A DNA stretch of 64,000 nt from Agromyces intestinalis (GCF_008365295.1 NZ_CP043505.1:1984001-2048000); one strand, 5' to 3'; counted from the stretch's first letter, positions 33,565-43,003 are shown. Program-made: numbers and translations. Notes: a model not told the origin generated them from the sequence alone.

Positions 33565-35058
33565 GTGGCCGACAGCACGACGACCGGATCGGGAACCACG
33601 ACCGGGAACGGAGCGGCGGAGCATCCGTCGAAGCTCACCTTCCTCGCACTGACCGCCATGGTGGTCGGCTCGATGGTCGGCGCGGGGGTATTCCAGCTGC
33701 CAGCGCGGTTCGCGACCCAGACCGGCGTCTACGGCGCGCTCATCGCATGGAGCATCGCCGGCCTCGGCATGCTGACGCTCGCACTCGTCTTCCAATCGCT
33801 GGCCAACCGCAAACCGAACCTCGACAACGGGGTGTACGTCTACGCCCGCGAGGGGTTCGGGGTCTACCCCGGTTTCCTCTCGGCGGTCGGGTTCTGGGCA
33901 TCGGCGTGCGCCGGCAACGCGTTCTACTGGGTGCTCATCATGACCACGGTGAGCCAGCTCTTCCCCGAGCTCGAGCCCTGGCTCGGGCAGGGCGACACCT
34001 GGATCGCATTCGCCATCTCCACCGTGGCGGTCTGGGGCTTCTACTTCCTGATCCGGCGCGGCGTGAAAGAGGCCGCGGGCATCAACTTCATCGTCACGGT
34101 CGCCAAGCTCGTGCCGCTCGCGCTGTTCCTCGTGCTCGTGATCTTCTTCGTGCGGTGGGACGTGTTCGCCGCGAACCTCACCGGCGGGTACGACCTGCCC
34201 GGCGGCGACTCGCTGTTCCTGCAGGTGCAGGGCACCATGCTCATCACGGTCTTCGTCTTCCTCGGCATCGAGGGGGCGAGCGTGTACTCGCGGCACGCGA
34301 AGCGACGCAAGGACGTCGGCAAAGCCACGGTGCTGGGGTTCCTCGCCGTGCTCGCGCTGTTCGCGTCGATCTCGATCCTGTCGTACGGCATCCTGCCGCG
34401 GGACGAGCTCGCCACGCTGCCGCAGCCGTCGGTCGGCAGCGTGCTCGAGGCCGCGGTCGGCCCGTGGGGCGGCGCGTTCATCCGGGTGGGGCTCATCATC
34501 TCGGTGCTGGGCGCGTACCTCGCATGGCAGCTGCTCGCGGCCGACGTGGTCTACGCCGCCGCGAAAGACAACGACCTGCCCCACCAGTTCGCCCGGCTCA
34601 ACAGCCACGACGTGCCCGTCAATGCCGTGCTGTGGACATCGATCCTCGTGACGGCGATCCTCTTCGCGGTGCAGTTCGTGCACAACGCTCTCGACTTCAC
34701 GCTCGACCTCACCGCCGCGCTCGCGCTCGCACCGTACGCGCTCGCGAGCGCGTATGCGGTGAAGATCGCGATCACCCGCGACGGTTACGACGGCGAGCGG
34801 CCGGGCGTGCGGACCCGCGAGCTGGTCATCGCGATCATCTCGACCGCGTACACGCTCTTCCTGATGTGGGCGGCCGGCTACATCTTCCTGTTCCTCGCAT
34901 GCCTGCTGCTCGCGCCCGCGACGGTGCTCTACGTTTTCGCGCGCCGTGAGCAGCGGGCGAAGACCTTCACCCTGCCCGGCCTGGTGACGTTCATCGTGAT
35001 CGTCGTCTTCGCGGTGATCGGCATCGTGCTGCTCGCGACCGGCGCCGTGCAGATCTGA
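33565..35058 (+). CDS. arcD: Arginine/ornithine antiporter (APC superfamily)
   Basis: A 497-residue transporter with about twelve spans. The APC helix-1 motif is [14 protein letters not shown], and the basic-amino-acid antiporter blocks [31 protein letters not shown] and [19 protein letters not shown] are clear. It exchanges external arginine for internal ornithine (or citrulline) and feeds the adjacent arginine deiminase. GTG start follows GGGAGGGGAC. 37 bases separate it from arcA; they are surely co-transcribed. Confidence 0.9.
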   Translation: MADSTTTGSGTTTGNGAAEHPSKLTFLALTAMVVGSMVGAGVFQLPARFATQTGVYGALIAWSIAGLGMLTLALVFQSLANRKPNLDNGVYVYAREGFGVYPGFLSAVGFWASACAGNAFYWVLIMTTVSQLFPELEPWLGQGDTWIAFAISTVAVWGFYFLIRRGVKEAAGINFIVTVAKLVPLALFLVLVIFFVRWDVFAANLTGGYDLPGGDSLFLQVQGTMLITVFVFLGIEGASVYSRHAKRRKDVGKATVLGFLAVLALFASISILSYGILPRDELATLPQPSVGSVLEAAVGPWGGAFIRVGLIISVLGAYLAWQLLAADVVYAAAKDNDLPHQFARLNSHDVPVNAVLWTSILVTAILFAVQFVHNALDFTLDLTAALALAPYALASAYAVKIAITRDGYDGERPGVRTRELVIAIISTAYTLFLMWAAGYIFLFLACLLLAPATVLYVFARREQRAKTFTLPGLVTFIVIVVFAVIGIVLLATGAVQI

Positions 35059-35095
35059 GCTTTCCGAACCGATTCGAACCAGACCAGGGGGTCAC

Positions 35096-36331
35096 ATGTC
35101 GAACACCTACGGCGTCCATTCCGAAGTCGGCAAGCTCGAGAAGGTGCTCGTCTGTCGGCCGGGCATCGCGCACGACCGACTCACACCGAGCAACAACGAC
35201 GACCTGCTCTTCGACGACGTGCTGTGGGTGCAGAACGCGAAACGCGACCACCACGACTTCGTGCTGAAGCTGCAGGACCGCGGAGTCGAGGTGGTCGAGC
35301 TCCACGACCTGCTCGCGCAGACCCTCGCCGTGCCGGGCGCGAAACAGTGGCTGCTCGACCGCAAGATCACTGCGAACGAGGTCGGTCTCGGGCTGATCGA
35401 CGACACCAGGGCATTCCTCGAGAGCCTGCCCGACGCGACCCTTGCCGAGTACCTCATCGGCGGGCTCTCGTCGCGTGAGCTGCCCGACGAGTTCCGATCG
35501 TCGTACCTCGCGCTCACGCGCGACGACGCCGGCGTCAACGACTACCTGATGCCACCGCTGCCGAACACGATCTACACGCGCGACACCACCTGCTGGATCT
35601 ACGGCGGGCTCACCCTGAACCCGCTGTTCTGGCCCGCCCGGCACGACGAGACGCTGCTCATGAAGGCGATCTACGAGCACCACCCCGACTTCACGGGCAA
35701 CACGATCTGGTGGGGCGACCCCGAGCAGGAGTGGGGGCAGGCGACGCTCGAGGGCGGCGACGTCATGCCGGTCGGCAACGGCGCCGTGCTCATCGGCATG
35801 AGCGAGCGCACCTCGCGGCAGGCGATCAGCCAGGTCGCCGCGAAGCTGTTCGAAGCCGGCGCGGCCGAACGCGTGGTGGTCGCCGGCATGCCGAAGCTGC
35901 GCGCGGCGATGCACCTCGACACGGTGTTCACGTTCGCCGACCGCGACCTCGTCACCTACTACCCCGACATCGTCGACGGCATCGACACGTTCTCGCTGCG
36001 TCCGGCCGACGACGGCGGGGTCGAGGTCACCACCGAGAAGGACTCCTTCGTCGAGGTGGTCGCCGATGCGCTCGGCCTGCCGAAGCTGCGCACGGTCGAG
36101 CCCGGCGGCGGATGGTACGCGGGCGAACGCCAGCAATGGGACAGCGGCAACAACGCCGTCGCGGTCGAGCCCGGCGTGGTGTTCACGTACGACCGCAACA
36201 CCCACGTGAACACCCTGCTGCGCAAGGCCGGCGTCGAGGTCATCACGATCGTCGGGGCGGAGCTCGGCCGCGGTCGCGGCGGCGGGCACTGCATGACCTG
36301 CCCGATCTCTCGGCAGCCGGTCGAGTTCTGA
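35096..36331 (+). CDS. arcA: Arginine deiminase
   Basis: Hydrolyses arginine to citrulline and ammonia in the cytoplasm. The 411-residue product has the catalytic Cys near the C-terminus ([16 protein letters not shown]), the substrate-binding Asp/Asn region [15 protein letters not shown], and [17 protein letters not shown] with the catalytic Asp, plus [11 protein letters not shown]. Length is typical. GGGGG ribosome site before ATG. The antiporter precedes it, but ornithine carbamoyltransferase (arcB) and carbamate kinase (arcC) do not follow: the next gene is HU. So energy cannot be gained here alone; the pair may serve acid resistance or nitrogen release, unless arcBC lie elsewhere. Confidence 0.95.
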   Translation: MSNTYGVHSEVGKLEKVLVCRPGIAHDRLTPSNNDDLLFDDVLWVQNAKRDHHDFVLKLQDRGVEVVELHDLLAQTLAVPGAKQWLLDRKITANEVGLGLIDDTRAFLESLPDATLAEYLIGGLSSRELPDEFRSSYLALTRDDAGVNDYLMPPLPNTIYTRDTTCWIYGGLTLNPLFWPARHDETLLMKAIYEHHPDFTGNTIWWGDPEQEWGQATLEGGDVMPVGNGAVLIGMSERTSRQAISQVAAKLFEAGAAERVVVAGMPKLRAAMHLDTVFTFADRDLVTYYPDIVDGIDTFSLRPADDGGVEVTTEKDSFVEVVADALGLPKLRTVEPGGGWYAGERQQWDSGNNAVAVEPGVVFTYDRNTHVNTLLRKAGVEVITIVGAELGRGRGGGHCMTCPISRQPVEF

Positions 36332-36423
36332 GCCGGCCTCGCGTCGGGTGCGCGACCTGACCGATCGGATGCCTCGAAGTGCACGAATGCCCCGGAAATC
36401 CGCGTGTTTCCGCGGATCGGTGC

Positions 36424-36429
36424 TACATT
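36424..36429 (+). promoter_or_regulatory. Candidate -10 element for the HU gene
   Basis: TACATT lies 101 bases before the HU ATG. The upstream segment has an inverted repeat ATCCGC (36389-)...GCGGAT around 36400, which may be an operator. The leader downstream is about 95 bases with no other obvious structure. Confidence 0.4.
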
Positions 36430-36529
36430 CGAGGCGGCCTGATCGGCCAAGGGGGGCGGTTGAACGATCGTTTCCCGTGCATTCACTGAACCAGCTGCAA
36501 TGACAGCGAACGTCCGAGGAGGACACTCA

Positions 36530-36817
36530 ATGGCTGACAAGTCGCTGAACAAGACCGAGCTCGTCGCGAAGATCGCGGCGTCGACCGGTCAGAGCCAGGC
36601 CACCGTCGACAGCGTGCTCGGCGGGCTCTTCGACGCCCTCGGCGAAGCCGTCGGCTCGGGCACCAAGGTGTCGATCCCGGGCTGGCTCGCCGTCGAGCGC
36701 ACCCACCGCGCCGCCCGCACGGGCCGCAACCCGCAGACCGGCGCGACCATCGAGATCCCGGCCGGCTACTCGGTCAAGGTCTCGGCGGGCTCGAAGCTCA
36801 AGGCTGCTGCCAAGTAG
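36530..36817 (+). CDS. HU-family DNA-binding protein
   Basis: A 95-residue histone-like protein that bends and compacts DNA. It has the canonical N-terminus (LNKTELVAKIAASTGQSQATVDSVL) and the arm motif GRNPQTGATIEIPA, with the Pro at the intercalating tip and a Lys-rich end. It lacks the long basic tail of mycobacterial HupB. ATG preceded by AGGAGG. It is monocistronic, with a strong terminator 17 bases after its stop. Confidence 0.95.
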   Translation: MADKSLNKTELVAKIAASTGQSQATVDSVLGGLFDALGEAVGSGTKVSIPGWLAVERTHRAARTGRNPQTGATIEIPAGYSVKVSAGSKLKAAAK

Positions 36818-36833
36818 TCCAGCCACCGCGACC

Positions 36834-36870
36834 GAGGGGCGCCGGCCATTGGCCGGCGCCCCTCGCCGTT
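36834..36870 (+). terminator. Rho-independent terminator after HU
   Basis: A 14-bp perfect stem (GAGGGGCGCCGGCC, 36834-36847; GGCCGGCGCCCCTC, 36851-36864) with an ATT loop, followed by GCCGTT. Very stable, although the T-run is short, as usual in GC-rich genomes. Confidence 0.85.
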
Positions 36871-36925
36871 GCGCCGACCGGCGGGCGGCGGCGGCCCCGA
36901 GACATCCGCTCTCAGGGTGCTCGCC

Positions 36926-36940
36926 TAGGCTGTTGCGGTG
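36926..36940 (+). promoter_or_regulatory. -10 element of the leaderless CopD-CtaG gene
   Basis: TAGGCT (36926-36931) ends exactly six bases before GTG 36938. No ribosome binding site precedes it, so the mRNA is probably leaderless. Confidence 0.6.
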
Positions 36941-38902
36941 CCCCGCTCCGTCCGCGTGCTCGGCCCTGCCGCGCTGCTCGCCGTCGCGCTCGCCGCGCTG
37001 ATCGGCGGGCTCCTCGTCGGCGGCGGTGCCGACCCGCTCGCGATCCAAGATCCGGGGCCGGTGGTGCGCTGGGGCCTTCCGGTCGCCAAGCTGCTCGTCA
37101 ACCTCGGCGCCGCCGGCATGATCGGCGCTCTCGTGCTTGCGGTGTGGGCGCTCAGCCCGAAGCATCCCGAGTTCGATGCGGCCCTCGATGTCGCCGCGGC
37201 ATCCGCAGCAGTGATGACGGTCGCGAGCGCCGCGACCGGCCTCATCACCTTCCTCGACGTGACCGGCGAACCGCTCGCGTTCGACGACCTGTTCGGCCGC
37301 AAGCTCGGCCAGTTCATCTCGACGATCGAGCTCGGTCAGGCGTGGCTCATCACCACCCTCGTCGCGGCGGCCGTCACCGTGCTCTGCTTCGCGGTGCGCA
37401 ACCACACCGCCCTCGTGTTCGTCGCGGTGCTCGCGGTCGCGAGCTTGGTGCCGATGGCGCAGCAGGGCCACGCGGCAGGCACTGCAGGACACGATGCGGC
37501 GATCGCCGCGCTCGGCCTGCACCTCGTGTTCGCCGCGGTCTGGCTCGGCGGGCTCGTCACGATCGTGCTGCTGCAGCGCACGCTCGGCCGCGACCGGCTT
37601 GTGCTGGTAATGGCGCGGTACTCGACCGTGGCGCTCGTCTGCTTCATCGTGGTCGCGATCTCGGGGTATGCGAGTGCGGCTTTGCGCATCGGCGACTGGC
37701 CCGACCTCGCGACCCCGTACGGCGCGCTCGTGATCGCCAAAGTCGCCGCGCTGGTCGCGCTGGGACTGTTCGGTGCGGCGCAACGGCGCTGGCTGATCGG
37801 CCGGATGTCGCGGAGCGCGACGTCCGCGACGCGCCCGTTCTGGACGCTCGTGGTGATGGAGCTCGCCTTCATGGGTATCGCCGCGGGCGTGGCCGCCGCT
37901 CTCGGGCGCACCGCGCCGCCGGTCGCCGAACGGCTCCCGACGGTGCCGACCCCCGCCGAGCTGCTCACCGGCGAACCGCTGCCGCCCTGGCCCGAATGGT
38001 GGCGGTACTTCACCGAGTGGCGCCCCGACCTGATCTGGCTGCTCGCCTGCGGGTTCGGCATCTTCTTCTACGTCGCCGGCGTGGTGCGGCTGCGTCGCCG
38101 CGGCGATCGCTGGCCGATCTACCGCACCGTGCTCTGGGTCGCCGGCCTCGTGCTGCTCGCGTTCATCACGAACGGCGGGGTGAACGCGTACGAGTCGTAC
38201 CTCTTCTCGGCGCACATGCTGGGGCACATGGCGCTCACCATGGCGGTGCCCGTGCTGCTCGTGCCCGGCGCGCCGGTCACACTCGCGGCGCGGGCCGTCC
38301 ACCCGCGCAAGGATGGCTCGCGCGGAGGTCGCGAGTGGATCCTGATCGCCGTGCACTCGCGGTTCGCGCAGGTCATCGCGAACCCGATCGTGGCGGCCGT
38401 GCTGTTCGCCGGGTCGCTCTGGGTGTTCTACTATTCGCCGCTGTTCCGCTGGACGATGCTCGACCATATCGGCCACGAGTGGATGATCGCGCACTTCCTG
38501 ATCACCGGGTACCTCTTCGTGCAGTCGCTGATCGGCATCGACCCGGTACCGTACCGGCTGCCGTACCCGTTCCGGCTGCTGCTGCTGCTCGGCACGATGG
38601 CGTTTCACGCGTTCTTCGGGCTCGCGATCATGATGGGCACCGGGCTGCTGTTGGCCGACTGGTACGGCGCGATGGGGTGGGGCGCCGACGCGCTCGTCGA
38701 CCAGCAGCTCGGCGGCGGCATCGCGTGGTCGATCGGCGAGATCCCGACGGTCGCGCTGGCGATCACGGTCGCGTTCCAGTGGGCGCGCAGCGACGAGAAG
38801 GAGTCGAGGCGCCGCGACCGGCACGCCGACCGCACGGGCGACGCCGAGCTCGCCGAGTACAACGCGCGGCTGGCGGCGCTCGCCGATCGCGACAACGCGT
38901 AG
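36938..38902 (+). CDS. CopD-CtaG fusion membrane protein (copper handling/cytochrome oxidase assembly)
   Basis: A 654-residue polytopic membrane protein. The N-terminal half (about residues 10-330) has around eight spans and matches the CopD copper-resistance family (GDWPDLATPYGALVIAKVAALVALGLFGAAQRRWL). The C-terminal half matches CtaG of caa3-type oxidase assembly (RPDLIWLLACGFGIFFYVAGV; HMLGHMALTMAVPVLLVPGAPVTL). His and Met residues at membrane faces (HMLGHMALTM) may bind copper. Fusions of this type are common in actinobacteria and are thought to move copper for cytochrome c oxidase. GTG start, leaderless. Confidence 0.9.
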   Translation: MPRSVRVLGPAALLAVALAALIGGLLVGGGADPLAIQDPGPVVRWGLPVAKLLVNLGAAGMIGALVLAVWALSPKHPEFDAALDVAAASAAVMTVASAATGLITFLDVTGEPLAFDDLFGRKLGQFISTIELGQAWLITTLVAAAVTVLCFAVRNHTALVFVAVLAVASLVPMAQQGHAAGTAGHDAAIAALGLHLVFAAVWLGGLVTIVLLQRTLGRDRLVLVMARYSTVALVCFIVVAISGYASAALRIGDWPDLATPYGALVIAKVAALVALGLFGAAQRRWLIGRMSRSATSATRPFWTLVVMELAFMGIAAGVAAALGRTAPPVAERLPTVPTPAELLTGEPLPPWPEWWRYFTEWRPDLIWLLACGFGIFFYVAGVVRLRRRGDRWPIYRTVLWVAGLVLLAFITNGGVNAYESYLFSAHMLGHMALTMAVPVLLVPGAPVTLAARAVHPRKDGSRGGREWILIAVHSRFAQVIANPIVAAVLFAGSLWVFYYSPLFRWTMLDHIGHEWMIAHFLITGYLFVQSLIGIDPVPYRLPYPFRLLLLLGTMAFHAFFGLAIMMGTGLLLADWYGAMGWGADALVDQQLGGGIAWSIGEIPTVALAITVAFQWARSDEKESRRRDRHADRTGDAELAEYNARLAALADRDNA

Positions 38903-38946
38903 CCCGCAGCCGCCCCTCGGGCCGCCCGCGCGCAGTGCAGGGCAGG

Positions 38947-39022
38947 GTGTGTCGGACTTTCCGCCCTAGGTATGACGAGAGAGCGCGAACACGTCCTACA
39001 CCGGCGCGAATGTCCGACACAC
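38947..39022. repeat. 11-bp inverted repeat between converging genes
   Basis: GTGTGTCGGAC (38947-38957) and GTCCGACACAC (39012-39022) are perfect complements flanking 54 bases. The gap separates the converging CtaG-type gene and the membrane-anchored protein. It may act as a bidirectional terminator, although no T-run follows either arm, and the spacer is unlike that in the three palindromic elements. Confidence 0.55.
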
Positions 39023-39039
39023 GCGGTGCGCGGCGGGCG

Positions 39040-40086
39040 CTACTTGAGTTGCACGGCGATCGAGCCGTCGGGCTGGATGCTCGCGTCGAGTGCGACCTGG
39101 AAGGTGTCGTCGGTCTCAAGCTGCGAGATCTCGCCATCGAACAGCGACTGCACCTCGACCGACAGGTGGGCGACGCCGGTGGTCGGGGGCATCTCGAACG
39201 CCGCCTCGCCGGCGTTCAACGTCACGGGCGGGTACGTGACGATCGTCCACTGCGGTTCCGAGAGCACACGGTCGCTGATCTCCTCGCCGAACGGGCAGCT
39301 CGTCGGCTGCAGCACCTGCTGCGCCGCGCACCCGTCGAGGTAGGCGTCGAGCTGCGTCTGCACTCGAGAGACGAACTCGGGGGTCGGCTGCGCGTCGACC
39401 GTGACGGCGGGGCGGGTCGACGGTTCGGCGGCGAGGTCGACGGTCTGGGCGATGAGCAACGGCGATTCGAAGCTGAACCGGTACGCGGCCGGCGCGATCG
39501 CGAGGTACGGCGCGGTCTGCGTGAACGCCGCCAGGTCGTTGCCGCTCTTTCGGGCGCGAGTGTCGAGGTCGAGCGATCCGACCGAGAAGAAGGGGTTGTG
39601 CGCGGCGGTCACGTCGATGACCGCCATCGGACTGACCGCGAACTCCCACCGGTTGAGCACCCCGTACAGCGGGGCGATCGGGCGCACCTCGAAGGCGGTG
39701 TCGACGATCGACGTGCCGATGCGGTAGCTCGCCGTGACGGTGTGCGACCCGTCGTCGTGGCCGATGTCGGAGACGATCTGCACGTCCTGGGGGGTGGCGC
39801 TCACCACGCCGCTGCGCAGCATCGCCGTCGACACGTCGCCAGGCAGGCCGAGCGCGGCGAGGTCGGCCTGGTCGAGCGAGACGCCGGGCGTCGCGGCCGC
39901 GAGGGCGATGTCGTCGTCGGCGATCAGCTCGAGGTAGCGGGTCACGAACGAGGATGCCCCGTACAGCGTCTGGTTGAGGCCGCCGAGCGCCGCGAGGAAC
40001 GCCGTGACGACGACGGCGCCGAGCCCGATCCAGCCGAGCACGGCAGCCGGCGACACCCGACCGTTCCGCACGAGCTGGCTCCCCAT
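39040..40086 (-). CDS. Membrane-anchored extracytoplasmic protein of unknown function
   Basis: A 348-residue protein with one N-terminal span (about residues 15-38, after GRVSPAAVLG) and the remainder outside the cell. The soluble part has two similar beta-rich sections with alternating Thr/Val and ends with a DASIQPDGSIAVQLK strand. Two Cys around residue 262-270 (DGCAAQQVLQPTSCPFG) could form a disulfide. The frame is open upstream for hundreds of codons, but ATG 40086 is the likely start: TAGACT on this strand ends seven bases before it, suggesting a leaderless mRNA. I recognise no family. Confidence 0.75.
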   Translation of the reverse strand: MGSQLVRNGRVSPAAVLGWIGLGAVVVTAFLAALGGLNQTLYGASSFVTRYLELIADDDIALAAATPGVSLDQADLAALGLPGDVSTAMLRSGVVSATPQDVQIVSDIGHDDGSHTVTASYRIGTSIVDTAFEVRPIAPLYGVLNRWEFAVSPMAVIDVTAAHNPFFSVGSLDLDTRARKSGNDLAAFTQTAPYLAIAPAAYRFSFESPLLIAQTVDLAAEPSTRPAVTVDAQPTPEFVSRVQTQLDAYLDGCAAQQVLQPTSCPFGEEISDRVLSEPQWTIVTYPPVTLNAGEAAFEMPPTTGVAHLSVEVQSLFDGEISQLETDDTFQVALDASIQPDGSIAVQLK

Positions 40087-40093
40087 GGGGGCC

Positions 40094-40099
40094 AGTCTA
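40094..40099 (-). promoter_or_regulatory. -10 element of a leaderless gene on the minus strand
   Basis: On the minus strand TAGACT ends seven bases before ATG 40086. No Shine-Dalgarno sequence precedes the ATG. Confidence 0.5.
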
Positions 40100-40218
40100 T
40101 GCACCGGCCCCGGAGCATCCATCGGCCGCGAGGCTACAGTGGGACCCGCGCCCGCCCGGGCGCTCCTCGAGCGGATGCCGCTTCGCCCGAGGCATCCGAA
40201 GCCAGCGAGAGCCGACCC

Positions 40219-41541
40219 GTGATCGACGTGACCCTGACGCCCGAGCAACAGGCGGTGTTCCAGGCGATCGAGGGCACCCGTGATCACGTGTTCGTGACCG
40301 GGCGAGCGGGCACCGGCAAGTCGACGCTGCTCACGCACCTGAACTGGCGCACCGAGAAACAGATCGTCATCTGCGCGCCGACGGGGGTCGCGGCGCTGAA
40401 CGTCGGCGGCCAGACCATCCACTCGCTGTTCCGCCTGCCGATCGGGGTCATCGCCGACCACGACATCGAACAGAACGACGCGGTGCGCAAGATCCTGAAC
40501 GCGATGGACACGCTCGTCATCGACGAGGTGTCGATGGTGAACGCCGACCTCATGGACGCGATGGACCGGTCGCTGCGCCAGGCGCGCCAGCGCAAGGCCG
40601 AGCCGTTCGGGGGCGCGCAGGTCGTGCTGTTCGGCGACCCGTACCAGCTCGCCCCGGTTCCGGGCGACGGCGACGAGCGCCGCTACTTCGCCGACACGTA
40701 CGCCTCGATGTGGTTCTTCGACGCGAAGGTGTGGAACGAGGCATCCCTGCGCATCTTCGAGCTCGGCGAGGTGCACCGCCAGCACGACGATGCGTTCAAG
40801 CACATGCTGAACGCGGTGCGGCACGGCCAGGTGACCGCCGAGATCGCTGGCTTGCTCAACGAGACCGGCGCACGGCGTCCGCTGCCCGAGCATGGTGCGA
40901 TCACGCTCGCAACCACGAACAGCACGGTGAACCGCATCAATCACACCCAGTTGCACCGGCTGCCCGGTCAGTCACTCGCGAACGAGGCAGAGGTGAACGG
41001 CGACTTCGGCGGTCGCGCGTACCCGGCCGACGAGCGGCTCGAGCTGAAGATCGGCGCGCAGGTGATGTTCCTGCGCAACGACACGCAGGTGCGGGGCGAT
41101 GGCCCGCGGTGGGTGAACGGCACGATCGGCACGGTCACCTCGCTGCAGGGCGAGCTGAGGGTCGAGGTCGACGGCGACGAGCACGAGGTCGAGCCGGCGA
41201 CGTGGGAGCGGTACCGCTACTCGTGGGACCCGATCGGCAAGCGCCTCACGAAGGACATCGTGGCCGAATTCACGCAGTTCCCGCTGCGGCTCGCGTGGGC
41301 GGTGACCATCCACAAATCGCAGGGCGCGAGCTACGACACCGCGATCGTCGACCTCGGCCCGCGCGCGTTCAGCCCCGGGCAGACCTATGTGGCGCTCTCG
41401 CGACTCACGAGCCTCGACGGGCTCTACCTCAGCCGCCCCCTGCGGCCGAGCGACATCATGGTCGATCCGAACGTCGAGCGGTTCATGTCGGGCGCGGTGC
41501 GCTCGATCGGCGGCCCGCCCGCGGAGCCGGCACGCCCCTGA
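40219..41541 (+). CDS. PIF1/RecD-like ATP-dependent DNA helicase
   Basis: A 440-residue superfamily 1 helicase. Motif I is GRAGTGKST (about residues 27-35), motif II LVIDEVSMVNADLMDAMD, motif III LFGDPYQLAPV, and the C-terminal motifs LAWAVTIHKSQGASYDTAIV and YVALSRLTSLDGLYLSRPL are those of PIF1. PIF1 enzymes are mainly eukaryotic, but small bacterial forms exist; roles include unwinding G-quadruplexes and displacing proteins. Start taken at GTG 40219, next to the domain start; no strong ribosome binding site is visible. TACAGT at 40134 may be a -10. Confidence 0.88.
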   Translation: MIDVTLTPEQQAVFQAIEGTRDHVFVTGRAGTGKSTLLTHLNWRTEKQIVICAPTGVAALNVGGQTIHSLFRLPIGVIADHDIEQNDAVRKILNAMDTLVIDEVSMVNADLMDAMDRSLRQARQRKAEPFGGAQVVLFGDPYQLAPVPGDGDERRYFADTYASMWFFDAKVWNEASLRIFELGEVHRQHDDAFKHMLNAVRHGQVTAEIAGLLNETGARRPLPEHGAITLATTNSTVNRINHTQLHRLPGQSLANEAEVNGDFGGRAYPADERLELKIGAQVMFLRNDTQVRGDGPRWVNGTIGTVTSLQGELRVEVDGDEHEVEPATWERYRYSWDPIGKRLTKDIVAEFTQFPLRLAWAVTIHKSQGASYDTAIVDLGPRAFSPGQTYVALSRLTSLDGLYLSRPLRPSDIMVDPNVERFMSGAVRSIGGPPAEPARP

Positions 41542-41554
41542 CCCGCCGGCGGGT

Positions 41555-41560
41555 TAGAAT
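41555..41560 (+). promoter_or_regulatory. Candidate -10 element for the serine-hydrolase-like lipoprotein
   Basis: TAGAAT lies 31 bases before GTG 41591 and 14 bases after the helicase stop. A ribosome-site-like GGGGGGAG follows. Confidence 0.45.
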
Positions 41561-41590
41561 CGCTGCACACTGCGGCTGGGGGGAGCTCGA

Positions 41591-42976
41591 GTGTCAGCTG
41601 GTCTGGGCGTCGGTCGACATCGCTCGGCGCGAGCGGTCGTCGCCGCGACCGCCGTGGGCGTCGTCACCCTGCTCGCGTTCTCGGGGTGTACGGGCACGGT
41701 CGACCCGACCGAGGGGCTCGGCGGTGTCGAGACCCCCCTCACCTCCGGGGTGGCCGAGAGCCTCGACGCGCTGCTCGCCGAGACGGTCGCGCTCGCCGGA
41801 GCGAGCGGCGGTCTTGCGACGGTGTCGGCGCCGTGGGCCGGCGAGTGGTCGGGCGCCGTCGGCACGGTCGGTTTCGACGAGGGAGCGGAGCCGGTCAGCA
41901 CCGACACGCCGTTCCGCATGGGCCGGCTCACCGGCGAGATCACCTGCCTGGTACTGCTGAAGCTCGCCGAGACCGGGCAGCTCGCACTCGACGACGAGGT
42001 CTCGGAGTACGTCGACGACATCCCCGGCCTCGACGGCATCACCCTCGAGCAGCTCTGCCGTGACACGGCCGGGCTCGCCGATTACATGAGCACCCTGCGC
42101 ACCCATTTCCTGCGGAACCCCGAACGGGTCTGGCCTGAGGGAGAGCTGATCGCGTCGTCGCTGGCATCCGACCGGGTCGGCGAGCCGGGCCAGACCTGGT
42201 CGCCGTCGAGGACGAACCTCCTGCTCGCGGCGCTCGCCGCGGAGCGCGCGACGCACCGCAGTTGGGAGGAATTGGCCTCCCAGTACGTGTTCGGCCCGCT
42301 CGGTCTCGCGCACACGTCGCTGCCGTCGCCGACGGCCGCCGCACCGTCAGGCGCGTTGGGAGCGTACGCCGCGCTTCCCGGCGGCGACGGTGCGCCGGAC
42401 TGCGCGGCCAGGGTGGATGTCTCGGATCAGTCGAGTTCGATCGGCGGCGGGGCGGCGGGTGCCGTCTCCACGCTCGCGGATGCGGCACGGCTCAACGAGG
42501 CGTTCGCGACCGGTGCGCTCATCGGCGACCACCTCGAGCGACAGCAGTGGACGACGACGTCGATCGCAGCCGACGCGCCCGCGTGGCAGACGCAGGGCAT
42601 CGGCGGCATGCAGTACGGCACCATGCGCGGCGTGGTGAGCGAGGCGCCGGGCATGCTGACCGCGTCGCTCACCGACCCGAAGAGCGGCCTCACGGTCGTG
42701 GTCGTGTTGAACAACTCCACGTCGGGTGCCGAGTTCGTGCGCGAGGCGGCGTTCGCATTCGCTTCGCTGGGGTCGAAGACGGCGCCCGTCGCCGACGAGG
42801 ACCGCCCGCTGATCGAGCTCCCGTGGTCGGCCGACCAGGCGACCGAGCAGATGAAGGCGCTCGCGAAGTGCCCGATCGAGAGCGGCCCGGCGGAGGAGGC
42901 GCCGGCGGAGGAGGCGCCGGCCGAGGAGGCGCCGGCCGAGGAGGCGCCCGCCGAGGAGGCGCCCGCCGAGGGCTGA
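41591..42976 (+). CDS. Beta-lactamase/penicillin-binding-type lipoprotein, catalytic residues missing
   Basis: A 461-residue lipoprotein (lipobox FSGC near residue 37) with the serine beta-lactamase (class C/esterase) fold. The catalytic motif S-x-x-K, usually in FRIGSVTK, reads FRMGRLTG here (Arg112 and Gly115), so both Ser and Lys are gone. The second motif Y-x-N reads SPSRTN, without Tyr. Other fold marks remain (LEQLCRDTAGLADY; YVFGPLGLAHTSLP). It is therefore probably a noncatalytic binding protein on the cell surface. The C-terminus is a Glu/Ala/Pro tail of five exact units EEAPA-type, from 15-bp repeats at 42890-42964, probably wall-spanning and variable in length. Confidence 0.85.
   Translation: MSAGLGVGRHRSARAVVAATAVGVVTLLAFSGCTGTVDPTEGLGGVETPLTSGVAESLDALLAETVALAGASGGLATVSAPWAGEWSGAVGTVGFDEGAEPVSTDTPFRMGRLTGEITCLVLLKLAETGQLALDDEVSEYVDDIPGLDGITLEQLCRDTAGLADYMSTLRTHFLRNPERVWPEGELIASSLASDRVGEPGQTWSPSRTNLLLAALAAERATHRSWEELASQYVFGPLGLAHTSLPSPTAAAPSGALGAYAALPGGDGAPDCAARVDVSDQSSSIGGGAAGAVSTLADAARLNEAFATGALIGDHLERQQWTTTSIAADAPAWQTQGIGGMQYGTMRGVVSEAPGMLTASLTDPKSGLTVVVVLNNSTSGAEFVREAAFAFASLGSKTAPVADEDRPLIELPWSADQATEQMKALAKCPIESGPAEEAPAEEAPAEEAPAEEAPAEEAPAEG
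42890..42964 (+). repeat. Five tandem 15-bp units encoding Ala-Glu-Glu-Ala-Pro
   Basis: GCGGAGGAGGCGCCG repeats five times with single silent changes (GCG/GCC, CCG/CCC). It lies at the 3' end of the lipoprotein gene, and its copy number can be expected to vary by slippage. Confidence 0.85.
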
Positions 42977-43003
42977 GCCTCCTGGGAGGAACGGAGAAGG
43001 GCG

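Noticed and set aside
42890..42964. CRISPR-like repeat array
   Set aside because: It is a contiguous 15-bp coding repeat without spacers; no array with spacers was seen anywhere in the window.
41591..42976. An active beta-lactamase
   Set aside because: The catalytic Ser, Lys and Tyr are missing from their motifs.
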